Below are positions 1 through 5,170 of a stretch of DNA of 5,170 nucleotides, piece after piece. A model generated the notes under the pieces. It saw only the letters and a program-made list of their open reading frames with translations. It made no database searches and was not told the origin of the DNA. This DNA is from Frankiales bacterium. GTDB taxonomy: Bacteria; Actinomycetota; Actinomycetes; Mycobacteriales; SCTD01. Where the stretch lies: NCBI GenBank assembly GCA_004299215.1, contig SCTD01000191.1, forward strand, positions 1-5,170, in the 5' to 3' direction. How positions within the stretch are numbered: position 1 is the first letter of the stretch; the number at the start of each line of letters is the position of its first letter. Position numbers and translations under genes: made by a program.

Positions 1-1094
1 GTGATGAGCGTGCGGCCAGGAACGACGATGTCCGGCTTCGCCAGGCCCTGCGCCGTCGGTCCGCGCGACGACCAGTCCGGGACGTAGTCGTCGGTGAGCG
101 ACTCGACCCGCTTGTCGTCGTACGCGCCGGCCGTGATGACGAGCGGGTCGTCTGCCGGCTTCATGATCGTGCCCGCGGCGGAACCGGAGTTGCCGGCCGC
201 GACGACGACCACGATGCCCTGCTGCCACAGCCGCTGCACGGCGTAGTTCAGCGGGTCCACCGTCGGGTTCTGGGTGCTGGTGGTGCCCCAGGAGAGGTTC
301 AGGACGCGGATGTTGAACTGGTCCTTGTAGGCCGAGACCCAGTGCATCCCCTGCAGGATCGTCGAGACGTCGGCGACGCCGTTGCGTCCGGCGACCTTCA
401 CGGCGACGAGGGTCGCCTTCGGGGCGACACCTGCGTACAGGCCGGTGCGGTTGCCGACCGAGTCGACCCCGCTGCCGCCGGCGGCGCCGGCCATCACGGT
501 GCCGTGGCCGTAGGTGTCGACGAGGGTGCCCTCACCCGAGAGGTCCGGCCCGTGCACGAGGCGGCCCTTGAAGTCGTTCATCTCGGAGATACCGGTGTCG
601 AGCACGGCGATGCCGACGCCTGCGCCGGTGTTCCCGTTCGCCCAGGCGGTGCTGGCCTGGGTCGTCTTCACGTAGTTGCTGGCGACGTTCGTCGAGTCGT
701 CGTACGACAGCTCCTCGAACGAGGCGCGGCGGTCGGCGGTGACGCTCGTGACGCCGGAGACCCCGGCGAGCTCCGGCAGCGAGCTGGCCGGCACACGAGC
801 CTCGACACCGTCGACGATCGGCAGCGGCGCCTCGACGGTGCCCCCGATCCGGCGGACCGCGTCCGCGGCGGCGTCGACGCCGCCGCGGGCCGTCACGATG
901 ACGTCCTGCAGCGCGTCGCCGACCACGGACAGGCCGGGGTCGAGCGCGGCGGACGTCCAGGCGCTGCCGCGGGCGGAGGTCGCGGCGGTCGCGGACAGCT
1001 GGGTCGCGAAGAGCGCGGCGACGGCCAGCAGCACGACCGAGCCGCGGCGACCGGACGGTGCGGCGGCGGGGAGGGTGCGGTCCTCGGGGAGCAT
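1..1094 (-). CDS. Secreted subtilisin-like (S8) serine protease, C-terminus cut by window edge
   Basis: Predicted exported endopeptidase of the subtilase (S8) family. The 364 complete residues visible show, in order: a signal peptide (arginines at 16-17, hydrophobic stretch about 19-35, small residues up to A41); a propeptide about 50-125 resembling an I9 inhibitor/chaperone domain (begins DVIVTA, contains GGTVEAPLPIVDG and PELAGVSGV); then the catalytic domain from about 145. Triad aspartate is D166 in IAVLDTGI, histidine H197 in TYGHGTVMAG, and the oxyanion-hole asparagine N302 in VVAAGNSG. The domain continues to KPDIVVPG (353-360), just before the expected GTSxA serine, which lies outside the window. 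ATG at 1094 is chosen because a GAGG lies five bases upstream; an in-frame GTG at 1100 would overlap that site. The gene follows a 170-base gap and a hairpin, so it is probably transcribed apart from smpB. Family assignment is firm; the substrate is unknown. Confidence 0.93.
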   Translation of the reverse strand, partial: MLPEDRTLPAAAPSGRRGSVVLLAVAALFATQLSATAATSARGSAWTSAALDPGLSVVGDALQDVIVTARGGVDAAADAVRRIGGTVEAPLPIVDGVEARVPASSLPELAGVSGVTSVTADRRASFEELSYDDSTNVASNYVKTTQASTAWANGNTGAGVGIAVLDTGISEMNDFKGRLVHGPDLSGEGTLVDTYGHGTVMAGAAGGSGVDSVGNRTGLYAGVAPKATLVAVKVAGRNGVADVSTILQGMHWVSAYKDQFNIRVLNLSWGTTSTQNPTVDPLNYAVQRLWQQGIVVVVAAGNSGSAAGTIMKPADDPLVITAGAYDDKRVESLTDDYVPDWSSRGPTAQGLAKPDIVVPGRTLI

Positions 1095-1099
1095 GCTCA

Positions 1100-1103
1100 C
1101 CTC
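1100..1103 (-). promoter_or_regulatory. Ribosome binding site of the S8 protease
   Basis: GAGG on the minus strand, five bases before the ATG at 1094, within a longer purine-rich match (GAGGTGAG). It decides the start: the in-frame GTG at 1098-1100 sits inside this site and would have no spacing. Confidence 0.65.
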
Positions 1104-1207
1104 AAGTGGGGTGGGAGACGTGGAACAACCTCACGCATGGTGGCCGTGAAGTCGCTCTGTGTGCATGACGTGCCGGGACCCTCTATGCCTAGTCACTTGG
1201 GACCAGT

Positions 1208-1238
1208 TGCCGTGCACCGGTGACAGATGCATGCGGCA
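1208..1238. repeat. Imperfect inverted repeat upstream of the protease gene
   Basis: On the plus strand TGCCG-TGCA (1208-1216) faces TGCA-TG-CGGCA (1228-1238): two paired blocks of 4 and 5 bases, a two-base bulge and an 11-base centre. It could be an operator, part of an extended termination structure with the neighbouring hairpin, or coincidence. Read from sequence only; no regulator is assigned. Confidence 0.3.
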
Positions 1239-1241
1239 TTC

Positions 1242-1258
1242 CCGGGCAAAACGCCCGG
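1242..1258 (-). terminator. GC hairpin just after the amidohydrolase stop, possible terminator
   Basis: A perfect 6-bp stem, CCGGGC and GCCCGG, around a 5-base loop (GTTTT on the minus strand), beginning six bases after the amidohydrolase stop codon. Its position fits termination of the ftsE-ftsX-M23-smpB-amidohydrolase transcript. No U-tract follows on the minus strand (next bases GAATGCC); the only T-run (1260-1263) follows on the plus strand, where no gene reads toward it. Actinobacterial terminators often lack U-tracts, so this is plausible but not certain; it could instead be an mRNA 3'-end stabiliser. Confidence 0.45.
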
Positions 1259-1264
1259 ATTTTG

Positions 1265-2152
1265 TCACTCTCCGTGAGCGACCGAGATCAGCCTGTTGCC
1301 GTTGTCATGCAGGACACCGCGCAGCCAGTAGTCACCGAGGTCGAGCCGGATCAGCGCCTCGAGCTGGTGCGCGTACGGGTGCGGGGTGTTCGGGAAGTCG
1401 CTGCCCAGGACCACGCGGCCGGCCAGGTCGAGCAGCCGCGGCCGCAGCGCCGGCGGGAACGGCATCCCCACCTCGGCGAAGTCGGTGAACGCCATCGTGG
1501 TGTCCAGGTGCACCCGCGGGAACCGCTCGGCCAGCGCCAGGAAGTCCGCGTACTCCGGCATCCCCAGGTGCGCGATCACCGCGGTCAGCCCCGGATGCCG
1601 GGCGAGCACGTCGCCGAACGGCCCCGGCCCGGTGAACTCCCCCGGCGCCGGCCCGCTGCCGCAGTGCACGACCACTGGCGCCCCGGCGTCGGCGAGCTGC
1701 CCCCAGACCTCGTCCAGCAGCGGGTCGCGCGGGTCGTACGCCCCGACCTGCACGTGCGCCTTGAACAGCCGGGCGCCGCTGTCGAGGGCGTCGCGGACGT
1801 ACGCCGCCGCCTCGGGCTCGGGGTAGAAGGTGGCCGTCCGGATGACGTCGGCCTCGCGGGCGGCGAAGTCGGCCGCCCAGGTGTTGAGCCACGCCGCCAT
1901 CCCGGGCCGGTGCGGGTAGACCAGCGACGGGAAGGCGAGCACGCCCATCGCCCGCAGCCGGGCCAGCCGGTCCTGCTCCTCGGTCCGGTAGGCGATCGGC
2001 CAGTCCACGCCGGTCAGCGGGCCGACGGAGTCGAAGTACGCCCACACCTTGTCCATCACGTTCTTCGGCATGAAGTGGACGTGCAGGTCGACCAGCCCCG
2101 GCAGGCCGAGCTCCTGCCAAACGGCGGGGACGTCGGCGTCGGTGAGGCTCAG
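1265..2152 (-). CDS. Amidohydrolase-2 family metal-dependent hydrolase, apparent CTG start
   Basis: A 295-residue TIM-barrel hydrolase of the amidohydrolase superfamily, closest in pattern to the Amidohydrolase_2 group, which includes hydrolases and decarboxylases acting on small cyclic or aromatic acids. Visible metal-site elements: H24 and H26 in LVDLHVHF, H163 in VVVHCGSG, H195 in IAHLGMPEY and D252 in LGSDFPN, all in the usual order; K131 lies in LFKAHVQVG. There is no signal peptide, so it should be cytoplasmic. The start is inferred. No in-frame ATG, GTG or TTG exists between a GTG 100 codons inside smpB (2452) and M28, and M28 would delete the HxH motif. CTG at 2150-2152 overlaps the smpB TGA as CTGA, with GAGG six bases upstream, giving an N-terminus MSLTDADVPAVW. 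This implies translational coupling to smpB and operon membership. The substrate cannot be predicted; a role linked to smpB or division is not implied by the sequence. Confidence 0.85.
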   Translation of the reverse strand: MSLTDADVPAVWQELGLPGLVDLHVHFMPKNVMDKVWAYFDSVGPLTGVDWPIAYRTEEQDRLARLRAMGVLAFPSLVYPHRPGMAAWLNTWAADFAAREADVIRTATFYPEPEAAAYVRDALDSGARLFKAHVQVGAYDPRDPLLDEVWGQLADAGAPVVVHCGSGPAPGEFTGPGPFGDVLARHPGLTAVIAHLGMPEYADFLALAERFPRVHLDTTMAFTDFAEVGMPFPPALRPRLLDLAGRVVLGSDFPNTPHPYAHQLEALIRLDLGDYWLRGVLHDNGNRLISVAHGE

Positions 2153-2679
2153 CGACGGCCTCGCTTCAGGGCGCGCCCCATCGCGTTGCGCATCTCCTTC
2201 TGCGCGTCGCGCTCGGCGAGCACCTGGCGCTTGTCGTGCGCCTTGCGGCCGCGACCGAGCGCGAGCTCCACCTTGGCCCGGCCGTCCTTGAAGTAGAGCG
2301 ACAGCGGCACCAGCGCGAGGCCGCCCTCGCGGATCGCCATCGACAGCGAGGCGATCTCCTTCTTGTGCAGCAGCAGCTTGCGGACCCGTCGCGGCGCGTG
2401 GTTGTTCCAGGTGCCCTCGGTGTACTCCGGGATGTGCGCGCCGTGCAGCCACATCTCGCCGTCGTCGACGGTGGCGTAGGCGTCAGCGAGCGAGCACCGG
2501 CCCTGCCGCAGCGACTTCACCTCGGTGCCGGTCAGCACCAGGCCGGCCTCGTAGACGTCCTCGATGGAGTAGTCGTGCCGCGCCTTCTTGTTCTGCGCGA
2601 CGAGCTTGCTGCGCCCGCCGCGGGCACCGTCCGGCGGGCCCTTGGCGGGGTTGCGCGTCTTCGCCGGGCCCTTGGTCAC
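2149..2679 (-). CDS. smpB: SsrA-binding protein SmpB
   Basis: SmpB binds tmRNA (ssrA) and delivers it to stalled ribosomes for trans-translation. The 176-residue product shows the family signatures: LVAQNKKARHDY (26-37), EAGLVLTGTEVKSLRQG (44-60) of the OB-fold core, HIPEYTEGTWNNH (82-94), LSLYFKDGRAKVELALGRG (126-144), HDKR (148-151) and a basic tail ending KRGRR that would enter the ribosomal mRNA channel. It is somewhat longer than typical (about 155-165) because of a roughly 24-residue N-terminal extension rich in K, P and G. GTG at 2679 is forced: an in-frame TAG lies four codons upstream and no other start precedes the conserved core. The Shine-Dalgarno is weak. It lies 21 bases after the M23 gene and overlaps the amidohydrolase start, in keeping with one operon. 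ssrA is not in the window. Identity is secure. Confidence 0.97.
   Translation of the reverse strand: MTKGPAKTRNPAKGPPDGARGGRSKLVAQNKKARHDYSIEDVYEAGLVLTGTEVKSLRQGRCSLADAYATVDDGEMWLHGAHIPEYTEGTWNNHAPRRVRKLLLHKKEIASLSMAIREGGLALVPLSLYFKDGRAKVELALGRGRKAHDKRQVLAERDAQKEMRNAMGRALKRGRR
2159..2162 (-). promoter_or_regulatory. Ribosome binding site for the CTG-started amidohydrolase
   Basis: GAGG (within GCGAGG) in the last codons of smpB, six bases before the CTG at 2152. Its position supports CTG as the real start, together with the CTGA overlap of start and stop. Confidence 0.45.
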
Positions 2680-2687
2680 CTGGTCAT
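2676..2687 (-). other. Three-codon minimal reading frame overlapping the smpB start
   Basis: On the minus strand ATG-ACC-AGG-TGA (Met-Thr-Arg-stop) begins 8 bases before the smpB GTG, in another frame, and its TGA shares two bases with that GTG (GTGA). smpB has no clear Shine-Dalgarno of its own, so termination on this frame could in principle feed re-initiation at the GTG. No good ribosome binding site is seen for the ATG either (preceding bases are GCAGCCGCCTAGC), so it may be coincidence. Confidence 0.25.
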
Positions 2688-2700
2688 GCTAGGCGGCTGC

Positions 2701-4074
2701 CTAGGGCGGGTCGACGTAGTCGAGCGGGTCGACGGGGTCGCCGCCGATGCGGATCTCGAAGTGCAGGTGCGGCCCGGTGGAGTTGCCCTCGCTGCCGATC
2801 TCGCCGACCTTGTCGCCCTTCTGGACCGTCTGCCCCTCACGCACGGTGAGCGAGCCCATGTGGGCGTACGCGGAGCTGAAGTCCCGGCCGCCGCGCGTCC
2901 CGTGGCTGATGACGACCAGGGTGCCGTAACCGCTGGCGTAGCCGGCGTAGGTGACGTAGCCGCCGTCGGAGGCGCTCACCCGGGCGCCGAGCCCGCCGCC
3001 GATGTCGATGCCCGCGTGGAAGCGGCGGTCGCCGTAGATGGGGTGCGTGCGGTAGCCGTAGCGGCTGGTGAGCCGTCCCGGAGCGGGCCACAGCATCCGG
3101 TCCGAGCGCGGCTCGGCGCGGGGCGCGGCCGGCTGGCCGGCCTGGGCGCGCCGCTTGCGCTCGGCCTCGGCGGCGGCCTTCTTCCGGCGCTCCTCGGCGG
3201 CGCGCGCCGCGGCGGCCCGCGCCGCGGCTGCCCGGATCTTCTCCGCGAGCGCGCGGGAGTCGGCCTGCGCCTTGCGGTAGTCGGCCAGGTCCTGGGCGCG
3301 GTGCTTCTCGGCCGAGGCCAGCACGGTCCGGCGCTCGGCCGCCAGCTGCTCGACCCGCTCGGCTGCCTGCTCGGCCTGCACGGCGACCGCGCGGGCGCGC
3401 GCGGCCTGCTGCTCGGCGGCCTCCCGGGCCCGCTCGAGGTCGCGCTCGTCGGCCTCGAGGTCGGCGCGGGTGCCGGCGAGCTCCAGCCGGTCCTGGGTCA
3501 GCCGCGTCAGGCTGCCGTTCTGGGAGCGGAAGACCGCGCGCAGCATCCCGACCCGGACGAGCGCGTCCTGCGGCTCGCCGGCCTCCATGACGTCGCGCAG
3601 GTCCGAGAGCCGGCCGCGCTGGTAGGTGCGGCGGGCCAGCCGGCCCACCTCCTCGCGACCCTCCTCGACCCGGGCGCTGGCCGCGTCGACCTCGCGGCGG
3701 GCGGCAGCGGCCTCGGCCTCGGCGCGACGCACCTCGGCGGTGGCAGCGGCGGCCTTGGCCCGCGCGCCGGCCAGCTCGCCCGTGGCGGTGGCCACGGCCC
3801 GGCGAGCGGCGGGGAGCTGGGACTCGACGGTGCGCAGCGCGGCCGCGGCGGCTTTGACCTCGGCGCTGGAGTCCTCCAGGTCTCCGGCCGCCTCCCGCTC
3901 GCGCAGCTTCAGGTCGTCCAACGACTGGCTGCGGACGAAGCTCGCCGCCGGAGCGGCAGAGGCGGTCCCCGCGGGAGCGATCAGGAACGGCAGTCCGGCG
4001 ACGGGCAGCAGGGCGAGCGCGACTGCCCGGCGTACCCGCACGGGCAGCCGCCCCGGGGAAGCAGGGACAGCCAC
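2701..4074 (-). CDS. Secreted coiled-coil M23 (LytM-type) peptidoglycan endopeptidase, likely FtsEX partner
   Basis: Predicted zinc metallopeptidase cutting peptide cross-links in peptidoglycan outside the membrane. The 457 residues show: a signal peptide (RVRR at 13-16, hydrophobic 17-35, likely cleavage after ASA at 40); long Ala/Arg/Glu-rich coiled coil about 50-148; a helical break (about 150-195) with TYQRGRLSDLRDVMEAG, like the break in the CwlO/PcsB/RipA-type N-terminal hairpin; coiled coil about 196-310; a Pro-rich linker; and an M23 domain about 335-450. Zinc ligands H353 and D357 (HAGID) and H438 (PHLHFE), and catalytic histidines H405 (YAHM) and H436, are all present, so it looks active rather than a degenerate activator like EnvC. 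Position immediately after ftsX suggests the FtsX loop controls it; this is inference. GTG at 4074 has no clear Shine-Dalgarno; GTG at 4041 would give a tidier 29-residue signal peptide and is a real alternative. Confidence 0.92.
   Translation of the reverse strand: MAVPASPGRLPVRVRRAVALALLPVAGLPFLIAPAGTASAAPAASFVRSQSLDDLKLREREAAGDLEDSSAEVKAAAAALRTVESQLPAARRAVATATGELAGARAKAAAATAEVRRAEAEAAAARREVDAASARVEEGREEVGRLARRTYQRGRLSDLRDVMEAGEPQDALVRVGMLRAVFRSQNGSLTRLTQDRLELAGTRADLEADERDLERAREAAEQQAARARAVAVQAEQAAERVEQLAAERRTVLASAEKHRAQDLADYRKAQADSRALAEKIRAAAARAAAARAAEERRKKAAAEAERKRRAQAGQPAAPRAEPRSDRMLWPAPGRLTSRYGYRTHPIYGDRRFHAGIDIGGGLGARVSASDGGYVTYAGYASGYGTLVVISHGTRGGRDFSSAYAHMGSLTVREGQTVQKGDKVGEIGSEGNSTGPHLHFEIRIGGDPVDPLDYVDPP
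3203..3232. repeat. Imperfect 15-bp tandem duplication in the M23 coiled coil
   Basis: Two adjacent 15-base units (3203-3217 and 3218-3232) differ at one base and encode Ala/Arg repeats around residues 281-291 of the M23 protein. The 15-base unit keeps frame, so copy-number change would lengthen or shorten the helix by five residues. It may only reflect the low-complexity Ala-Arg composition. Confidence 0.5.
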
Positions 4075-4110
4075 GTCACCACGTCTACCACGCGAGCACC
4101 ACCCGTCACT

Positions 4111-5019
4111 TCAGACACGCAGGTGGCGCTGAAGCGTGATGAACGAGGACAACCCCGCCAGCACCACCCCGGTGGCGAACAGCCACGGCAGGATCCACAG
4201 CACGTCGGACCAGCTCACGTACGCGATCACGGGGAAGTTCGGCCGCAGCTGGCCCTCGATGAGGACGGCCTTGAGCGCGACCAGCGCACCCGAGGCGAGC
4301 ACGGCGCCGACGACGGCGGCCAGCACCCCCTCGAGCAGGAACGGCAGCCGGATGAACAGGTTGCTCGCACCGACCAGGCGCATGATCCCGGTCTCGCGGC
4401 GGCGGTTGAAGGCAGCGACCCGGATGGTGTTGCTGATGAGCAGCAGCGCGGCGACCAGCTGCACGCCGGCGATCACCAGGGCGATCTGCTGCAGCTTGTT
4501 CAGGACGTTGAAGAAGCCCTCGAGCAGCTCCTTCTGGTCCTGCACCTCCTCGACGCCGGGGCGACCGGTGAAGGCGCTCGCCACGACCTCGAACTGGGTC
4601 GGGTCCTTCAGCTTGACCCGGAAGGACTCCGGGAGCGCGTCGGCCGTGACGTTCTCCACCAGGTCGGGCGAGTCCTTGAACTGCTCCTTGAACTGCTCGT
4701 AGGCCTGCTCCTGCGACTCGTAGAAGACCTGCTCCACCTGCGGCATCGCCTCGAGATCGGCCTGCAGCTCGTCGCGCTGCTGGTCGGTGACGGCCGAGCC
4801 GCCGCAGCTCGCGGTGTCGCTGGACTCGCCGCAGAGGTAGACGCTCACCTCGACCTTGTCGTACCAGAAGTCCTTCATCGCCTCGACCTGCTTGCGGATC
4901 AGCAGCGCCGACCCGAAGAGCGCGAGGCTGATGGCGACGGTGACGACGACGGCGACGGTCATCGTGAGGTTGCGGCGGAGGCCGATGCCGATCTCGCTGA
5001 GGACGAACTGCGCGCGCAC
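4111..5019 (-). CDS. ftsX: Cell division ABC transporter-like permease FtsX
   Basis: FtsX is the membrane half of FtsEX, which does not transport a solute but passes FtsE ATP hydrolysis to extracytoplasmic peptidoglycan hydrolases. The 302 residues give the expected topology: short cytoplasmic N-terminus, TM1 about 20-41, an extracellular domain about 42-177, then TM2 about 178-199, TM3 about 224-250, TM4 about 271-295 and a short basic tail. The FtsX/MacB-like segment NRRRETGIMRLVGASN (205-220) between TM2 and TM3 is the cytoplasmic coupling region that contacts FtsE. The extracellular domain has two cysteines, C63 and C72, which could form a disulfide, and an acidic/Gln-rich helical stretch (about 94-115) that is a candidate hydrolase-binding lobe. 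GTG at 5019 has GGGAG seven bases upstream, three bases after the ftsE stop. The length is normal and identity is secure. Confidence 0.97.
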   Translation of the reverse strand: MRAQFVLSEIGIGLRRNLTMTVAVVVTVAISLALFGSALLIRKQVEAMKDFWYDKVEVSVYLCGESSDTASCGGSAVTDQQRDELQADLEAMPQVEQVFYESQEQAYEQFKEQFKDSPDLVENVTADALPESFRVKLKDPTQFEVVASAFTGRPGVEEVQDQKELLEGFFNVLNKLQQIALVIAGVQLVAALLLISNTIRVAAFNRRRETGIMRLVGASNLFIRLPFLLEGVLAAVVGAVLASGALVALKAVLIEGQLRPNFPVIAYVSWSDVLWILPWLFATGVVLAGLSSFITLQRHLRV

Positions 5020-5022
5020 CGG

Positions 5023-5170
5023 TCAGCTCCCGTAGCCGTAGACGCCGCGGGCCTGGTCGCGCACGACCTTGCCGTCGGACAGCTCGACGACGCGGCGGCG
5101 CATCGAGTCGACGATGGCGGCGTCGTGGGTGGCCATGACGACGGTGGTGCCGGTCCGGTTGATGCGGTCC
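5023..5170 (-). CDS. ftsE: Cell division ATP-binding protein FtsE, C-terminal 48 residues only
   Basis: FtsE is the cytoplasmic ABC ATPase that drives FtsX. Only the C-terminal end is visible, about a fifth of the usual 220-230 residues. It contains the H-loop (switch) histidine in TVVMATHDAAIVD, followed by RRRVVELSDGKVVRDQARG, the normal end of an ABC ATPase core, and a short Gly/Tyr tail ending GVYGYGS. The Walker A, Walker B and signature motifs lie beyond the right edge. Assignment as FtsE rather than another ABC ATPase rests on the adjacent ftsX, three bases downstream, as well as the tail sequence. Confidence 0.93.
   Translation of the reverse strand, partial: DRINRTGTTVVMATHDAAIVDSMRRRVVELSDGKVVRDQARGVYGYGS
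5027..5031 (-). promoter_or_regulatory. Ribosome binding site of ftsX inside the ftsE 3' end
   Basis: GGGAG seven bases before the ftsX GTG, formed by the last glycine and serine codons of ftsE. It fixes the ftsX start and indicates tight co-translation of the two subunits. Confidence 0.7.

Larger units (their letters stand above)
1095..1264 (-). other. Intergenic region between amidohydrolase and S8 protease
   Basis: 170 bases without a gene, less GC-rich than its surroundings. It holds the hairpin after the amidohydrolase stop, an imperfect inverted repeat at 1208-1238 and the protease ribosome binding site, and should also carry the protease promoter. On the minus strand a TAGGCAT/CATAGAG stretch (about 1183-1192) is the most -10-like segment, but no TTGACA-like -35 lies 16-18 bases upstream, so I do not call a promoter. 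GTCAC or its complement GTGAC occurs at 1192-1196, 1220-1224 and 1264-1268, which could be regulator half-sites or chance. No riboswitch, tRNA or tmRNA structure was recognised. Confidence 0.5.

Noticed and set aside
342..1223. Plus-strand open frames opposite the S8 protease
   Set aside because: The minus strand encodes a subtilase with signal peptide, propeptide and catalytic motifs. The plus-strand translations are low-complexity Arg/Gly/Ala or Ser/Arg-rich and run across the intergenic region.
1220..1243. GGGAAT on the minus strand at 1238-1243 as a SigR/ECF-type -35 element
   Set aside because: No GTT lies 16-19 bases downstream, so the second half of the promoter is missing.
1095..1264. 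Possible ssrA (tmRNA) gene near smpB
   Set aside because: The only non-coding gap is 170 bases, too short for a tmRNA of about 350-400 bases, and no tRNA-like acceptor end or tag-coding frame is visible.
1332..2120. Minus-strand frame from a TTG at 2120 within the amidohydrolase
   Set aside because: Same strand but shifted frame; the translation is Arg/Ala/Gly-rich without motifs, while the other frame has all metal ligands.
1220..2296. Long plus-strand open frame opposite the amidohydrolase and smpB
   Set aside because: It is the antisense shadow of two recognisable proteins in high-GC DNA; its translation is Arg/Pro/Val/His-rich with no domain, and it crosses the end of one gene and the start of another.
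2701..4074. Reading the M23 protein as an EnvC-type inactive activator
   Set aside because: EnvC lacks key metal-site residues, whereas here the HxxxD, YAH and HLH residues are all present, so a catalytically active enzyme is the better reading.
3626..4132. Plus-strand Ala/Ser/Arg-rich frame opposite the M23 coiled coil
   Set aside because: Shadow of an Ala/Glu/Arg coiled coil; composition is fully explained by reverse complementing that sequence.

Overview
The window is very GC-rich, its protein-coding codons mostly end in G or C, and four of the five translation starts inside it are not ATG (three GTG, one apparent CTG). This composition, the ftsE-ftsX-[coiled-coil peptidoglycan hydrolase]-smpB gene order and a cysteine-bearing FtsX extracellular loop all point to a chromosomal segment of an Actinomycetota species. 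I cannot name the family or genus with confidence.

All six genes lie on the minus strand, so they read right to left. From the right edge: the last 48 codons of ftsE (5170-5023); ftsX (5019-4111), three bases later; a secreted coiled-coil/M23 peptidase (4074-2701), 36 bases later; smpB (2679-2149), 21 bases later; an amidohydrolase-2 family metal-dependent hydrolase (2152-1265) whose only plausible start is a CTG overlapping the smpB stop; a 170-base intergenic region with a GC hairpin just after the amidohydrolase stop; and a secreted subtilisin-like (S8) serine protease (from 1094) that runs off the left edge before its catalytic serine. The tight spacing from ftsE to the amidohydrolase suggests one operon. 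The protease probably has its own promoter in the intergenic region, although I found no convincing -35/-10 pair.

FtsE and FtsX form an ABC-type complex that uses ATP hydrolysis to control extracytoplasmic peptidoglycan hydrolases through the FtsX outer loop. The next gene encodes an exported protein with two coiled-coil stretches separated by a helical break, followed by an M23 domain with all expected zinc and catalytic residues. It is therefore the natural partner of FtsEX here, comparable in role to EnvC, PcsB, CwlO or RipC. SmpB is the tmRNA partner for rescue of stalled ribosomes; ssrA itself is not in the window. The amidohydrolase has a complete metal site but no assignable substrate.

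The region is mostly conserved core genome. I see no insertion sequence, integrase, tRNA, rRNA, CRISPR array or phage gene, and no convincing evidence of an undescribed system. The points most worth a second look are the CTG start of the amidohydrolase, the catalytically intact M23 hydrolase coupled to ftsEX, the three-codon reading frame overlapping the smpB start, and the intergenic region ahead of the protease.
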